From: a virus
IMG/VR virus record: IMGVR_UViG_3300009537_000162
Coordinates: 1 to 24,923 of that record
Strand: one strand, 5' to 3'
Length of the DNA stretch: 24,923 nt
Below the pieces are notes generated by a model. It was not told the origin of the DNA and did not search any database. It worked only from the letters and a program-made list of their open reading frames with translations. The stretch's first letter is position 1, and each line of letters starts with the position of its first letter. Position numbers and translations under genes: made by a program. Of the stretch, positions 8,674 through 15,909 are shown one piece after another.

Positions 8674-9021
8674 TCATCTAAAATATGAAGCGCCGTGTTT
8701 GCGTCTCTGATCTTCAGAGTTGACCTTGCGCCCCTCCGGGTGCGTCCTGTTGTAAATGCCTTGAACCAGTCCTGGCTCGGGAACCCCATTCTCATTGAGG
8801 ATCTCCCTGCGCTGACGTTGATAAATATGTTCCTCAAAGAGGATAGGGTCATTGCCTTTAATGCCCCGTTCCTTGCCGGTTTCAGGGTCAATGGATCTGG
8901 CGTGGGCACGTAACAACTGATCTGCCAACTGCTCCTTCTCCCTGTCAGTGTACTCCCGCTCCTCATCGAATTCAAGAAGGTTGTTCTTATCATACGAGGG
9001 GCGGCGCTTCCATCCGGGCAC
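8674..9021 (-). CDS. Hypothetical protein, 115 residues
   Basis: This is an unrecognised, very hydrophilic protein rich in Glu, Arg, Lys and Asn; the central part (YTDREKEQLADQLLRAHARS) is helical and there are no cysteines or membrane segments. The start is GTG at 9021, which shares one base with the TAG of the upstream sigma-like gene and has a good GAGGTGA seven to eight bases before it. An overlapping frame of similar length (8667-8993) lacks such a start. The mix of tight coupling and strong ribosome site supports a real gene, but its function is unknown. Confidence 0.72.
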   Translation of the reverse strand: MPGWKRRPSYDKNNLLEFDEEREYTDREKEQLADQLLRAHARSIDPETGKERGIKGNDPILFEEHIYQRQRREILNENGVPEPGLVQGIYNRTHPEGRKVNSEDQRRKHGASYFR

Positions 9022-9338
9022 TATTCAATCACCTCATCGCCCCAAAGCTCTTTTACTAGCTGAATCATACTGGACTCGACATACTGTCCAACAGAAACTG
9101 TCGTAATCCCCATAATCTCGGCCACGTCCTTCTGCTTCATATCCAAAATGACGTTAAAGAAGACCGCCTCCCTTTTTCGCTTACTCAATCTCTTGAGGCT
9201 CCCCTGGAGATCAAGAAAATTAATGCGTATGCCCTTATGTTCAATATCCCATTTGCCACTTTGGCTACAAAGTGCCTCAAACACAGTGTAATTACGGAAC
9301 ACCTCACGTAAGATGCGGTGCTTAGGAAGATCGCTCAT
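9021..9338 (-). CDS. Sigma-70 region 4-like DNA-binding protein
   Basis: The 105-residue protein ends in a helix-turn-helix of the sigma-70 region 4 kind: LSKRKREAVFFNVIL (51-65), then MKQKDVAEIMGITTVSVGQY (67-86) and a last amphipathic helix. In sigma factors this domain reads the -35 box. No region 2 is present, so it cannot be a full sigma factor. It could be a transcription regulator, an appropriator of host polymerase, or a DNA-binding packaging component given its place just upstream of the terminase genes. The start is placed at ATG 9338, ten bases after the upstream stop; a longer frame starting at 9431 would overlap the HNH gene by 83 bases and has no better ribosome site. Confidence 0.65.
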   Translation of the reverse strand: MSDLPKHRILREVFRNYTVFEALCSQSGKWDIEHKGIRINFLDLQGSLKRLSKRKREAVFFNVILDMKQKDVAEIMGITTVSVGQYVESSMIQLVKELWGDEVIE

Positions 9339-9348
9339 GCTTCGCCGT

Positions 9349-9918
9349 CTATCTTTTACGGCCCTTTCCAGACCGCTTTGTAGTGCGCTTCTTGCGCTTG
9401 CGTTTATTGGTAGTTCTTCCCTTGACACCATAACGCTCTTCGCCCAGAGCCTTCACCGCAGGAGGGGTGGTTACATATTCAAGGGCAACCCTAAGTCGGT
9501 CAGCATCATCCTTCCACTTTCCGAGAGCGGTATTACATGACCAACAAAGGAGACCTCTCACCAAACCAGTTTTGTGATCGTGATCTACGCTAAGGCGAAC
9601 TGTCTTGGGTGGTCTCTTGCAGATGTAGCAGACCCCACCTTGAAATTCCAAGATGGCCTCATATTCCCGAATCGAAATCGAAAACAGCGTGGCTAGCCGA
9701 CGTGCTCGTCCGTCCTCAGCATGACACGCCTTACACCATGGGCCACGCCTTCCATCGGAGCGGATATACCACTCAGCAAGGGTCTTTTCCTGCCCGCAGC
9801 GATTGCAACGCCAAGGGCCTTCAGGTTCCGTGTTGTGATTATGTCTGCCGCATTGGCAGTCTGCGGGGCATTTACTGCTTCCGCCCCTCGTCGTCTTTCG
9901 CGGTTTCTCTTGGGTCAA
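9349..9918 (-). CDS. Endonuclease VII-like HNH protein (recombination endonuclease)
   Basis: The protein belongs to the endonuclease VII family, which cleaves Holliday junctions, branches and mismatches before packaging. The core is CYIC (97-100), SVDHDHKTGLVRGLLC (110-125) and WSCN (126-129): two zinc-binding cysteine pairs around the catalytic DHDH. Upstream are further pairs, C38/C41 and C62/C65, and an N-terminal CPADCQCGRHN (17-27) of the type seen on phage HNH proteins. The last 30 residues are Lys/Arg-rich (NKRKRKKRTTKR) and should bind DNA. The start TTG 9918 overlaps the preceding nuclease gene by 47 bases and shows no Shine-Dalgarno sequence. No better start precedes the cysteine motif, so the exact N-terminus is uncertain. 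Confidence 0.85.
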   Translation of the reverse strand: MTQEKPRKTTRGGSSKCPADCQCGRHNHNTEPEGPWRCNRCGQEKTLAEWYIRSDGRRGPWCKACHAEDGRARRLATLFSISIREYEAILEFQGGVCYICKRPPKTVRLSVDHDHKTGLVRGLLCWSCNTALGKWKDDADRLRVALEYVTTPPAVKALGEERYGVKGRTTNKRKRKKRTTKRSGKGRKR

Positions 9919-10663
9919 TGTTGTAGATATTTTTGGTTGGGCACTCAGCCGGATTTAGACAAGTGCATGCAGGGATTATACCCTCTACTTCCATATCTAC
10001 GACATCTTCCCAATCTTCTAAAATGCGATCAACGAAATTCCCATCGCGAGTTATCCTAACTTCTTTAAAACGATGAGGGCTATCCTTCTCACACATAAGT
10101 ACGATAGCATTATCAATATCCTCAAATTCCATATAGAACCGCACTTGAGCCGTGTACTTGCTTACCAAAAACTCTGGAGTGGGGGTCATGCTAAACAACC
10201 TGGCATTAACAGTTTTAATATCCACTAAAAATTCGCCCTCATTAGGGATAACACAACGAGCAATATCAGTAAAACCCCTAACTCGCATATCATTTCCCTT
10301 TTCAGTCTTAAAATGCATATCATATTCTTTTTCAATATCATCCCAAGTGGCAAACTTCAGTCCCTCCACCATAATCCACTGTAGTGCTGAATGGAAGAAA
10401 TGTCCGAAAAGAAAGATTTTCTGTAGCTCCAGCGGATGAATCTCAGGCTTAAGATCCCCTCTGCGCTCGGCGTAAAGCGTGCGCATGCACTTCAGTGCTC
10501 CCGAAGGATGGAAGGCGTCATCATGCTCCTTGTTGGGGTGAACCACAAAGGGAAACTCGTCAGGCCAATCTGCCACATAGAAATAGTTGTTGAGATGTGG
10601 TACCAGGACATCATCCCGAGAAAGGGTCTTAGCGAACTGTTGCATGAACTTGAGCTTAGCCAC
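9872..10663 (-). CDS. Cas4/RecB-like PD-(D/E)XK nuclease, possible Fe-S protein
   Basis: The 263 residues carry the RecB/Cas4 nuclease pattern in order: H91 in GHFFHSALQW, D133 in RGFTDIARC, D148-I-K150 in LVDIKT, and Q173/Y177 in QVRFYME. One cysteine lies ahead of the core (C59, KCMRTLY) and three after it (C233, C235, C241, ACTCLNPAEC). One-plus-three cysteines is the layout that holds a 4Fe-4S cluster in Cas4 and AddB proteins. Such enzymes resect DNA ends; phage versions are thought to work in recombination. The start is GTG 10663, overlapping the small basic gene by eight bases; the end overlaps the endonuclease VII gene. No CRISPR or cas genes are seen nearby, so it is not here as part of a CRISPR system. 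Confidence 0.82.
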   Translation of the reverse strand: MAKLKFMQQFAKTLSRDDVLVPHLNNYFYVADWPDEFPFVVHPNKEHDDAFHPSGALKCMRTLYAERRGDLKPEIHPLELQKIFLFGHFFHSALQWIMVEGLKFATWDDIEKEYDMHFKTEKGNDMRVRGFTDIARCVIPNEGEFLVDIKTVNARLFSMTPTPEFLVSKYTAQVRFYMEFEDIDNAIVLMCEKDSPHRFKEVRITRDGNFVDRILEDWEDVVDMEVEGIIPACTCLNPAECPTKNIYNIDPRETAKDDEGRKQ

Positions 10664-10799
10664 GATAATACACCTTTACTGGCCCAGACTTTTTCTTCCA
10701 CTCTTCCTCTTCCCTTTTCATCTTCTTGGCGTATTTTTTCTTCCTCCATGGAGAAAGCTCTAGGATATTAGATGTTTGCGTCTTTCCTTTCTTACGCAC
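10656..10799 (-). CDS. Small basic protein, 47 residues
   Basis: A short gene fills the gap between the resolvase-like and Cas4-like nucleases. It starts with GTG at 10799, with GAGG eight to nine bases upstream, and ends TAA at 10656. It overlaps the upstream stop by eight bases and the downstream GTG by eight, exactly the spacing used elsewhere in the operon. The product is strongly basic, with RKKGK at the start, PWRKKKYAKKMKREEEEWKKK in the middle and a short GPVKVYYRG tail. It has no family match that I know. Charge and context suggest a nucleic-acid-binding accessory to the recombination nucleases. An overlapping frame at 10492-10749 is judged a shadow. Confidence 0.62.
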   Translation of the reverse strand: MRKKGKTQTSNILELSPWRKKKYAKKMKREEEEWKKKSGPVKVYYRG

Positions 10800-11145
10800 G
10801 CTCTACATCCTCCGCAAGCGGTCGGACAGCCAAATCAATGAAGCCAGATTTGTCGGCAAGTACCGATTCAGGATTATAGATACGTACAACCAGTGCAAAC
10901 TGTTTCCCTTCGCTCCACGCCTCATCGGCCAGTTTCTCAAGGTCACTTACCTTAATAGAGACAGACTTGGCAGGTTTATCGTATGTTCCCGTACACTTGC
11001 ATTCTAGCAGATGGGTGGGGGTTCGTACATCTCCACGATCATGAACGGCACCCCCAGAAGATGCCGATCTCTTTCCACCATAGGCACGAGCAACAAACTC
11101 CTCATGCTGTACCGACAGTTGTTTAACTGTTCCCCGGTTTGCCAT
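10792..11145 (-). CDS. Holliday-junction-resolvase-like PD-(D/E)XK nuclease
   Basis: This is a 117-residue protein with the compact Hjc-type pattern: an early acid (E15/E16 in VQHEEFVAR), a Gly/Ser-rich loop GGKRSASSGG (23-32), D39 in RGDVRT, and E48-C-K50 in LLECKC, followed by a KVSDLEKL helix and strands. Archaeal Hjc and related phage enzymes use these residues to bind metal and nick four-way junctions. The start is ATG 11145, which shares its A with the TGA of the preceding gene; the TTG three bases further up is less likely. It is coupled to a basic protein and a Cas4-like nuclease downstream. Other small restriction-like nucleases share the motif, so substrate specificity is inferred. 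Confidence 0.72.
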   Translation of the reverse strand: MANRGTVKQLSVQHEEFVARAYGGKRSASSGGAVHDRGDVRTPTHLLECKCTGTYDKPAKSVSIKVSDLEKLADEAWSEGKQFALVVRIYNPESVLADKSGFIDLAVRPLAEDVERA

Positions 11146-11498
11146 CAAAATGCATCGTTGGGAGGCGTGATGTCATACTCACTACCTGTCGCCGGATCGA
11201 TAAAACTGACATACTCATATGTGGCTTCAAAGACATCAGGCTTGCAGGGATAAAACTCATCAATCGCTCCCCTGATCACCCAATCCCCGATATCCACGCT
11301 CATCGACCCTTCAAGCGTCTCAATCGTGAGCCACCAACCATCTTCAGCTTCAAAATCATCCTCATCCTGAGAAATGACGAACGTTGGGCTATATTCGGAA
11401 GCCCAAGTGGAAATTTCTCTCGCTCGGGTTCGTGTGCCATCCCATTGCATAGCCTCAATAACAAGTGGCTTCTTGCAGAATTTTCTAGCTTGCTTCAC
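11145..11498 (-). CDS. Conserved phage protein of unknown function
   Basis: This 117-residue protein has the layout of a family found very often in tailed phages: an N-terminal CKKPLVIEAMQWDG, a strand with a short TLEG turn, and a C-terminal GDWVIRGAIDEFYPCKPD followed by FEATYEYV. The role of that family is not established to my knowledge. Start choice: GTG at 11498 has GGAGG six bases upstream, whereas the TTG at 11504 overlaps that ribosome site. It overlaps the end of recA by 14 bases and shares a base with the resolvase-like gene, so it is co-translated with recombination genes, which may hint at its setting. Confidence 0.78.
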   Translation of the reverse strand: MKQARKFCKKPLVIEAMQWDGTRTRAREISTWASEYSPTFVISQDEDDFEAEDGWWLTIETLEGSMSVDIGDWVIRGAIDEFYPCKPDVFEATYEYVSFIDPATGSEYDITPPNDAF

Positions 11499-12570
11499 TT
11501 TCAACCTCCTCTAAGACCCTCTTTGGTCTACGATCCAACATGGCTTGAAGTACCAGTTCTCTGATGCCTGCCATCTCATCTGGATTGGCTGCCAAGTACT
11601 CTCCTACCGACTTCTGGCCCTGAATGCGCTGTCCGCTCGGGAGGGTATAGTACGATCCTCCTCTAGAGATGACACCGACACGCATGGCTGTGTTGATTAT
11701 ATCAGATTCGACATCAATACCAAACGGATACTGATCGGTCTCTGCAAAGAAGTAGTCAAAGATAGCCTTGCGGCCCGTCCCCTCACTAAGCTTGTTGCGA
11801 GTAATCTGAGCCACCATCTCTTGTCCCACTATTACATCCGCCCCATTATCCTTCACTGTGTATCGAGTGGAGCCTGCACGCAAGTGGATGATGATGCCCT
11901 CAGAGTGCTCTAGGGCTTCACCTCCGGGCTGCTTATAGACGACACCTCTTACTCCTGGTCTCATGTCGTGCCGGACATGGTTAAACAATAGGACGGACAC
12001 CTTGTTGCGGAATGCTAATGGTGCAGCTACCTTCACACCCCAGGTGATGAGACCAGCCTGACCACCCTGTCGAGCCTTACCATCCTCCTTGCTCTCTCCC
12101 TCCCCAAGTAGGGCACCGATAGAATCAAAGACGATAAGGTCAACAGCCTCGGAGCGCAACATCATGTGCAGCATCTCGAAAGCCTCTTCACCTGTTGTCG
12201 GCCAGGTCAACAGTAGTTCATCCACGTTTACCCCGTTCTTGGCAGCCCAAGATTCCCAGTTTAAATCACCAATTGGCTCAACCGAGATATAGGCACAGTT
12301 CATCCCCATGGCCTGGGCATTACGGATCGCATTGAATCCGATAAGGGACGACTTTCCGATATCCCTTCGCCCAAAGACACCGCAGAGGTATCCCATCGGC
12401 CAACCCCCGGTACCAAGTTCATAATCCAGAGCCAATGACCCTGTTGGGATCGACCTTAGTTGTGTTTGTAGAGCACCCTTCTTGGCGGCACTAGCGCCAA
12501 AGCTCCGCTGCATGCTGGACACAAGCGTGTCCATCCTGTTACCCTTCACTGCTTTATTGAGTTTGCTCAT
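11485..12570 (-). CDS. recA: RecA-like recombinase
   Basis: The 361-residue protein aligns well with bacterial RecA. IPTGSLALDYELGTGG (41-56) precedes the Walker A GRRDIGKSS (67-75). A glutamate in ISVEPIGD (E98) matches the catalytic Glu of RecA, and Walker B is DLIVFDSIGALL (144-155). The DNA-binding loop 2 region is NHVRHDMRPGVRG and after, with PGGEALEHSEG, and the C-terminal half contains QITRNKLSEGTGRKA. It should form filaments on ssDNA and carry out strand exchange in phage recombination-dependent replication. The Walker A is unusual: RRDI replaces the normal PESS between the glycines. It overlaps dnaE by four bases (ATGA), so polymerase and recombinase are made together. Confidence 0.93.
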   Translation of the reverse strand: MSKLNKAVKGNRMDTLVSSMQRSFGASAAKKGALQTQLRSIPTGSLALDYELGTGGWPMGYLCGVFGRRDIGKSSLIGFNAIRNAQAMGMNCAYISVEPIGDLNWESWAAKNGVNVDELLLTWPTTGEEAFEMLHMMLRSEAVDLIVFDSIGALLGEGESKEDGKARQGGQAGLITWGVKVAAPLAFRNKVSVLLFNHVRHDMRPGVRGVVYKQPGGEALEHSEGIIIHLRAGSTRYTVKDNGADVIVGQEMVAQITRNKLSEGTGRKAIFDYFFAETDQYPFGIDVESDIINTAMRVGVISRGGSYYTLPSGQRIQGQKSVGEYLAANPDEMAGIRELVLQAMLDRRPKRVLEEVESEAS

Positions 12571-15500
12571 ATTAGCCTGAATGCTTTCTTTAGTTGAGGC
12601 CCCTTCTTAGTCGTCTTCAGCTTGAATCGGCATAGAACGTTCTCCTTGAGCACGAAGTGGAAAGCATCGTAGTCATCGGGGAAGGCCACGAAAGTGACAT
12701 CTTCTCCCTCCCAGGAGATTGTGACGTGAGCCATGTCACGGTTTGCATATCGAGGGTTGGCGTCAGCCCTGGTCTTTGTCTTACGAACAGACTTAATAAT
12801 GCCAGGGACTTCAATCTCTGAAGGATCCTCTTGCATAGCCAGGCCGATATCATCTAGGGCGTCAATCTCCTCCTTGTACTTTTCGACCAACTCGGCGTAA
12901 GCATCAGTCAGGGCAATACCGAGGTATTGCTCCTCGAACTGGACTCGCTCCTCCATGTCGGGCATATCGATCTTGTTCCATCCATCCTTGCACTGATCGC
13001 ACACCTCTCTCAACCTCAAACCCTCTACCTTCATCTTGCCGGTACCATCACAGCGTTCACAGGAAGCCAGTCGGTACCCAAAGGTATCAAAAGCACCAGC
13101 TTCCATCATCTTCTTGAAATGCCCGAGATTGCAGGCAGGCTTCTCTGCTGCCTGCTGCTTCTCCAGAAACTGTTCTGGTGACTTGTAAGGACGGTTATCC
13201 ACCACCCACTGGGCGGTCTTGTCTCCGATGCCTTTAATGTCTCGCAAGCCATAAAGGATCTCACCTTCAATCTTGGAGATGAATACGTCAGAACGTGTTG
13301 CATCTGGAGGAAGCACCTGTACCCCAATGCGACGAGCCTCGTTAATATACGACCCCACTTTCTTAGGATTGGTCTCGATACTCGCCATGATGAACTCGGT
13401 GGGCCACTTGGCCTTAGCATAGAGAGTCCAGGCAAGAATCATTCCGTAGCCTACAGCGTGGGCCTTATTAAAGCTGTACTTTGAGAAGTCTTCAATGGAT
13501 TCCCAAATCGCCATGGCTCGCGGCTCCGACATGTGCTGGGTGGCTCGCTCAAGGTAAATAGGGAACTCATCTTGCATTTCATCCACCAGCTTCTTACCCA
13601 GAATCTTGCGAATATGGTCTGCATCAGAGAGCGAGTAGCCAATAGCCTTGAAGAAATCGATCACCTGCTCCTGATACAAGAAGTCTCCGTAAGTAGGGCC
13701 TAGGATGTCAATCAGGATCTCGTGAGGGTATGTAACTTGCTCTTCACCAGAGCGTCTCTCAAGAAACCTATCAACAACCCCACCTCGTAGTGGGCCTGGT
13801 CGGTTGAGCGCAACAATGAAAGCGAGATCTTCGACATTACGTGGATGCAACCTCTTACCAATACGGCGCGGGGAACTTGACTCATCAATTTGAAATAGCC
13901 CGAGAGTGTGCCCATCATCAATCATCCTCCAATAATCTTCTTCCAGACTGTTGAGATCAAGCTCCCAGAAGTGTTTGTTAATTCTCTTACGAGCTTCCCG
14001 CGAATCCTCACCGAACTCTCCAGATAGTATAGCTGTACGCATGACGGTATCCAGATTCCTCAATCCAAGGAAATCGAACTTGGGGAACCCTTCCTTCTCT
14101 ACCTGTTTCATCTCGGCCTGAGTGACCAACACCTTCTTCTTCTCACTGTCAGATGCCATCCGACTGGGAAGGTGCTCAGGGAGGTCAACATCTGAAATCA
14201 CAACTGCTGAAGCATGAACTCCATAGTTCTGAAGGCGACCAGAAAGGCCCTCAGCCAGAGCAAACAGTTCAGGCTCTGATTTCATATAGCCATCCAACTC
14301 CTCCCCGACCTCTTCCATCATATCGTCCCAGGTCATAACGGCCCCAGCATCATCGGTGCTCTCGATAATCTTATTGACCGTCTTCATCAGTCCATATGGT
14401 GGCTTCTCATACAATACCATACCCGCTTTATCAATAGCAGACTTCGGGCGCATGAAGATGTGGTTCCCAATCGGGAGAACCCTATTCTCTCCGTACTTCT
14501 TCTTCACATACTCGATGATCTCCTGGCGCGAACTCTTTTCAAAGTCTACATCAATATCTGGAAGACCATCGGTGCGGCCTGGGTTCCAAAACCTCTCAAA
14601 CTGGAGACCATACTTGAGCGGATCTATGTTAGTGATACCAAGAGCATAAGCCAGAATAGAGCCACCAACAGACCCTCTGCCAGGGCCAACCATAATACCC
14701 TGCTTCTTGGCCCAAGAGATGTAGTCCCACACGATGAGAAAGTAATCAGCCAAACCAGCATCGACAATTGCCTCGTACTCGTACTCAACTCTGGAAATAA
14801 TCTCATCCGTGATTTCATCAAACTTAGATTCTAACCCCTCAACCACGAGTGTCTGCAAGAAATCTGCCGAGTTAACCTCTTTCTTTCCAAGCTTGAACTT
14901 CGGGAGGTGAAGAGAAGGTGGGTCAACAATAAAGTTGCAGGTTTCCATCAGCCAGTCGCTGGTCGAGATGGCCTCATCAACAACATCGTCAGGAAGATAG
15001 CTAAGATGTTCACGCACATCGTCTTCACCCATAATGTAAAGGCACTGTGGATGGTGGTAGGTGGGAGAATCGGGAAGACCAACCTCGAATACCCCTGTAT
15101 CCTTATTCTTTCGCCCCTTGACATCATCAATGTTCTCACCATATTGGGCACATAGCATGGCTTCGTGGATCTCGTACTCGTCAGGGTATGCATAGTGGGC
15201 ATCGTTGGCATACACCATACGGATCCCTCGATCACGGGCGATACTAATTAGGTGCTCATTGACCTCGGCCTGAAAGTCTGTGGAGTAAGTATGGATCTCG
15301 ATCAAAAAGTCGTCTCCAAAGGTGCGCATCATCATGTCCACCGGAGTCTCATCACCCTCAATCAACTTCTGATTAATGAGAGATCCTAAGCAGGCGCTGG
15401 TAGCGATGATCCCTTCACGGTACTGCTTTAGGAGATCCCAATCTACTCTAGGCTTGTAGTAGAAACCAGTACGATTAGCCTCATCAGAGATACGGAGAAG

Positions 15501-15842
15501 GTTAAGGTAGCCTTCCTTGTTCTTAGCCAGCAATACAAGATGGAACTGATCCTGCCCCATCTTGAAATACTCATTGTAGGTTCCGGGAACGGTATGATTT
15601 TCGCGCCCATGTTCAGCCTGATAAGCTTCCATCCCATACCCAATAAAAAGATCCCTCTTGACCTTCTTCCTCTTGTCTTTCCAGGTCATTGCCTCACGGA
15701 AGGCTTGAAGTCCTGCCACAGTTCCATGGTCGGTTAGAAAAGCACCAGGAAGCCCTAATTCCTCAATCCTGTCAGCTATCTCATTAGGCGAAGAGTAGCC
15801 ATCAAGGGCGGAATACTGACTGTGATTGTGTACGGGAAGCAT
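12567..15842 (-). CDS. dnaE: DNA polymerase III alpha subunit (DnaE type)
   Basis: This is the replicative polymerase, 1091 residues. The N-terminal PHP domain begins at once (VHNHSQYSALDG, residues 4-15; FLTDHG, 35-40). The polymerase core shows GPGRGSVGG (386-394), PDIDVDF with the metal-binding D431 and D433, YGVHASAVVIS (540-550), KFDFLGLRNL with the third Asp D590, and RPGPLRGG (681-688). A helix-hairpin-helix follows near 868 (IKGIGDKTA) and an OB-like end near 1010-1080. Between them sits an unusual four-cysteine insert, CERCDGTGK (928-936) and CDQCKDGW (948-955). The ATG has no ribosome site; a TACAAT box ends six bases upstream, so the transcript may be leaderless. A longer start would not add to the PHP domain. 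Confidence 0.95.
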   Translation of the reverse strand: MLPVHNHSQYSALDGYSSPNEIADRIEELGLPGAFLTDHGTVAGLQAFREAMTWKDKRKKVKRDLFIGYGMEAYQAEHGRENHTVPGTYNEYFKMGQDQFHLVLLAKNKEGYLNLLRISDEANRTGFYYKPRVDWDLLKQYREGIIATSACLGSLINQKLIEGDETPVDMMMRTFGDDFLIEIHTYSTDFQAEVNEHLISIARDRGIRMVYANDAHYAYPDEYEIHEAMLCAQYGENIDDVKGRKNKDTGVFEVGLPDSPTYHHPQCLYIMGEDDVREHLSYLPDDVVDEAISTSDWLMETCNFIVDPPSLHLPKFKLGKKEVNSADFLQTLVVEGLESKFDEITDEIISRVEYEYEAIVDAGLADYFLIVWDYISWAKKQGIMVGPGRGSVGGSILAYALGITNIDPLKYGLQFERFWNPGRTDGLPDIDVDFEKSSRQEIIEYVKKKYGENRVLPIGNHIFMRPKSAIDKAGMVLYEKPPYGLMKTVNKIIESTDDAGAVMTWDDMMEEVGEELDGYMKSEPELFALAEGLSGRLQNYGVHASAVVISDVDLPEHLPSRMASDSEKKKVLVTQAEMKQVEKEGFPKFDFLGLRNLDTVMRTAILSGEFGEDSREARKRINKHFWELDLNSLEEDYWRMIDDGHTLGLFQIDESSSPRRIGKRLHPRNVEDLAFIVALNRPGPLRGGVVDRFLERRSGEEQVTYPHEILIDILGPTYGDFLYQEQVIDFFKAIGYSLSDADHIRKILGKKLVDEMQDEFPIYLERATQHMSEPRAMAIWESIEDFSKYSFNKAHAVGYGMILAWTLYAKAKWPTEFIMASIETNPKKVGSYINEARRIGVQVLPPDATRSDVFISKIEGEILYGLRDIKGIGDKTAQWVVDNRPYKSPEQFLEKQQAAEKPACNLGHFKKMMEAGAFDTFGYRLASCERCDGTGKMKVEGLRLREVCDQCKDGWNKIDMPDMEERVQFEEQYLGIALTDAYAELVEKYKEEIDALDDIGLAMQEDPSEIEVPGIIKSVRKTKTRADANPRYANRDMAHVTISWEGEDVTFVAFPDDYDAFHFVLKENVLCRFKLKTTKKGPQLKKAFRLI

Positions 15843-15848
15843 AAGCTA

Positions 15849-15857
15849 ATTGTAGCA
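15849..15857 (-). promoter_or_regulatory. Extended -10 promoter giving a leaderless dnaE mRNA
   Basis: Read on the minus strand the bases are TGCTACAAT, an extended -10. Six bases (TAGCTT) separate it from the dnaE ATG, so transcription would start on or next to the ATG. No Shine-Dalgarno sequence exists in front of the gene. No recognisable -35 is present; its place is taken by the GGGGATCCCC palindrome. The same TGCTAYANT motif occurs at four other promoters in this window. Confidence 0.55.
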
Positions 15858-15864
15858 GATGAAA

Positions 15865-15889
15865 GGGGATCCCCGGCCCCGGTGGGGCC
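15865..15889 (-). terminator. GC hairpin and palindrome between the ssDNA-binding protein gene and dnaE
   Basis: Minus-strand transcripts leaving the ssDNA-binding protein gene (stop at 15910) meet a perfect 6-bp GGCCCC/GGGGCC stem with an ACC loop (15889-15875), followed at once by the palindrome GGGGATCCCC (15874-15865) and a short TTT. This could be a weak intrinsic terminator or an attenuator. As DNA, the palindrome also occupies the -35 zone of the dnaE promoter and could be an operator. The T-tract is poor, so termination is not certain. Confidence 0.45.
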
Positions 15890-15909
15890 AGGGAAACTCT
15901 CCTATCTGT

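Noticed and set aside
8667-8993. 108-residue frame overlapping the 115-residue gene
   Set aside because: It lies wholly within the better supported gene, which has a GAGGTGA site and coupled GTG start. Composition looks non-protein.
10492-10749. 85-residue frame overlapping the 47-residue gene and the Cas4-like gene
   Set aside because: It runs deep into the Cas4-like coding region in another phase, and the 47-codon frame fits the gap and spacing better.
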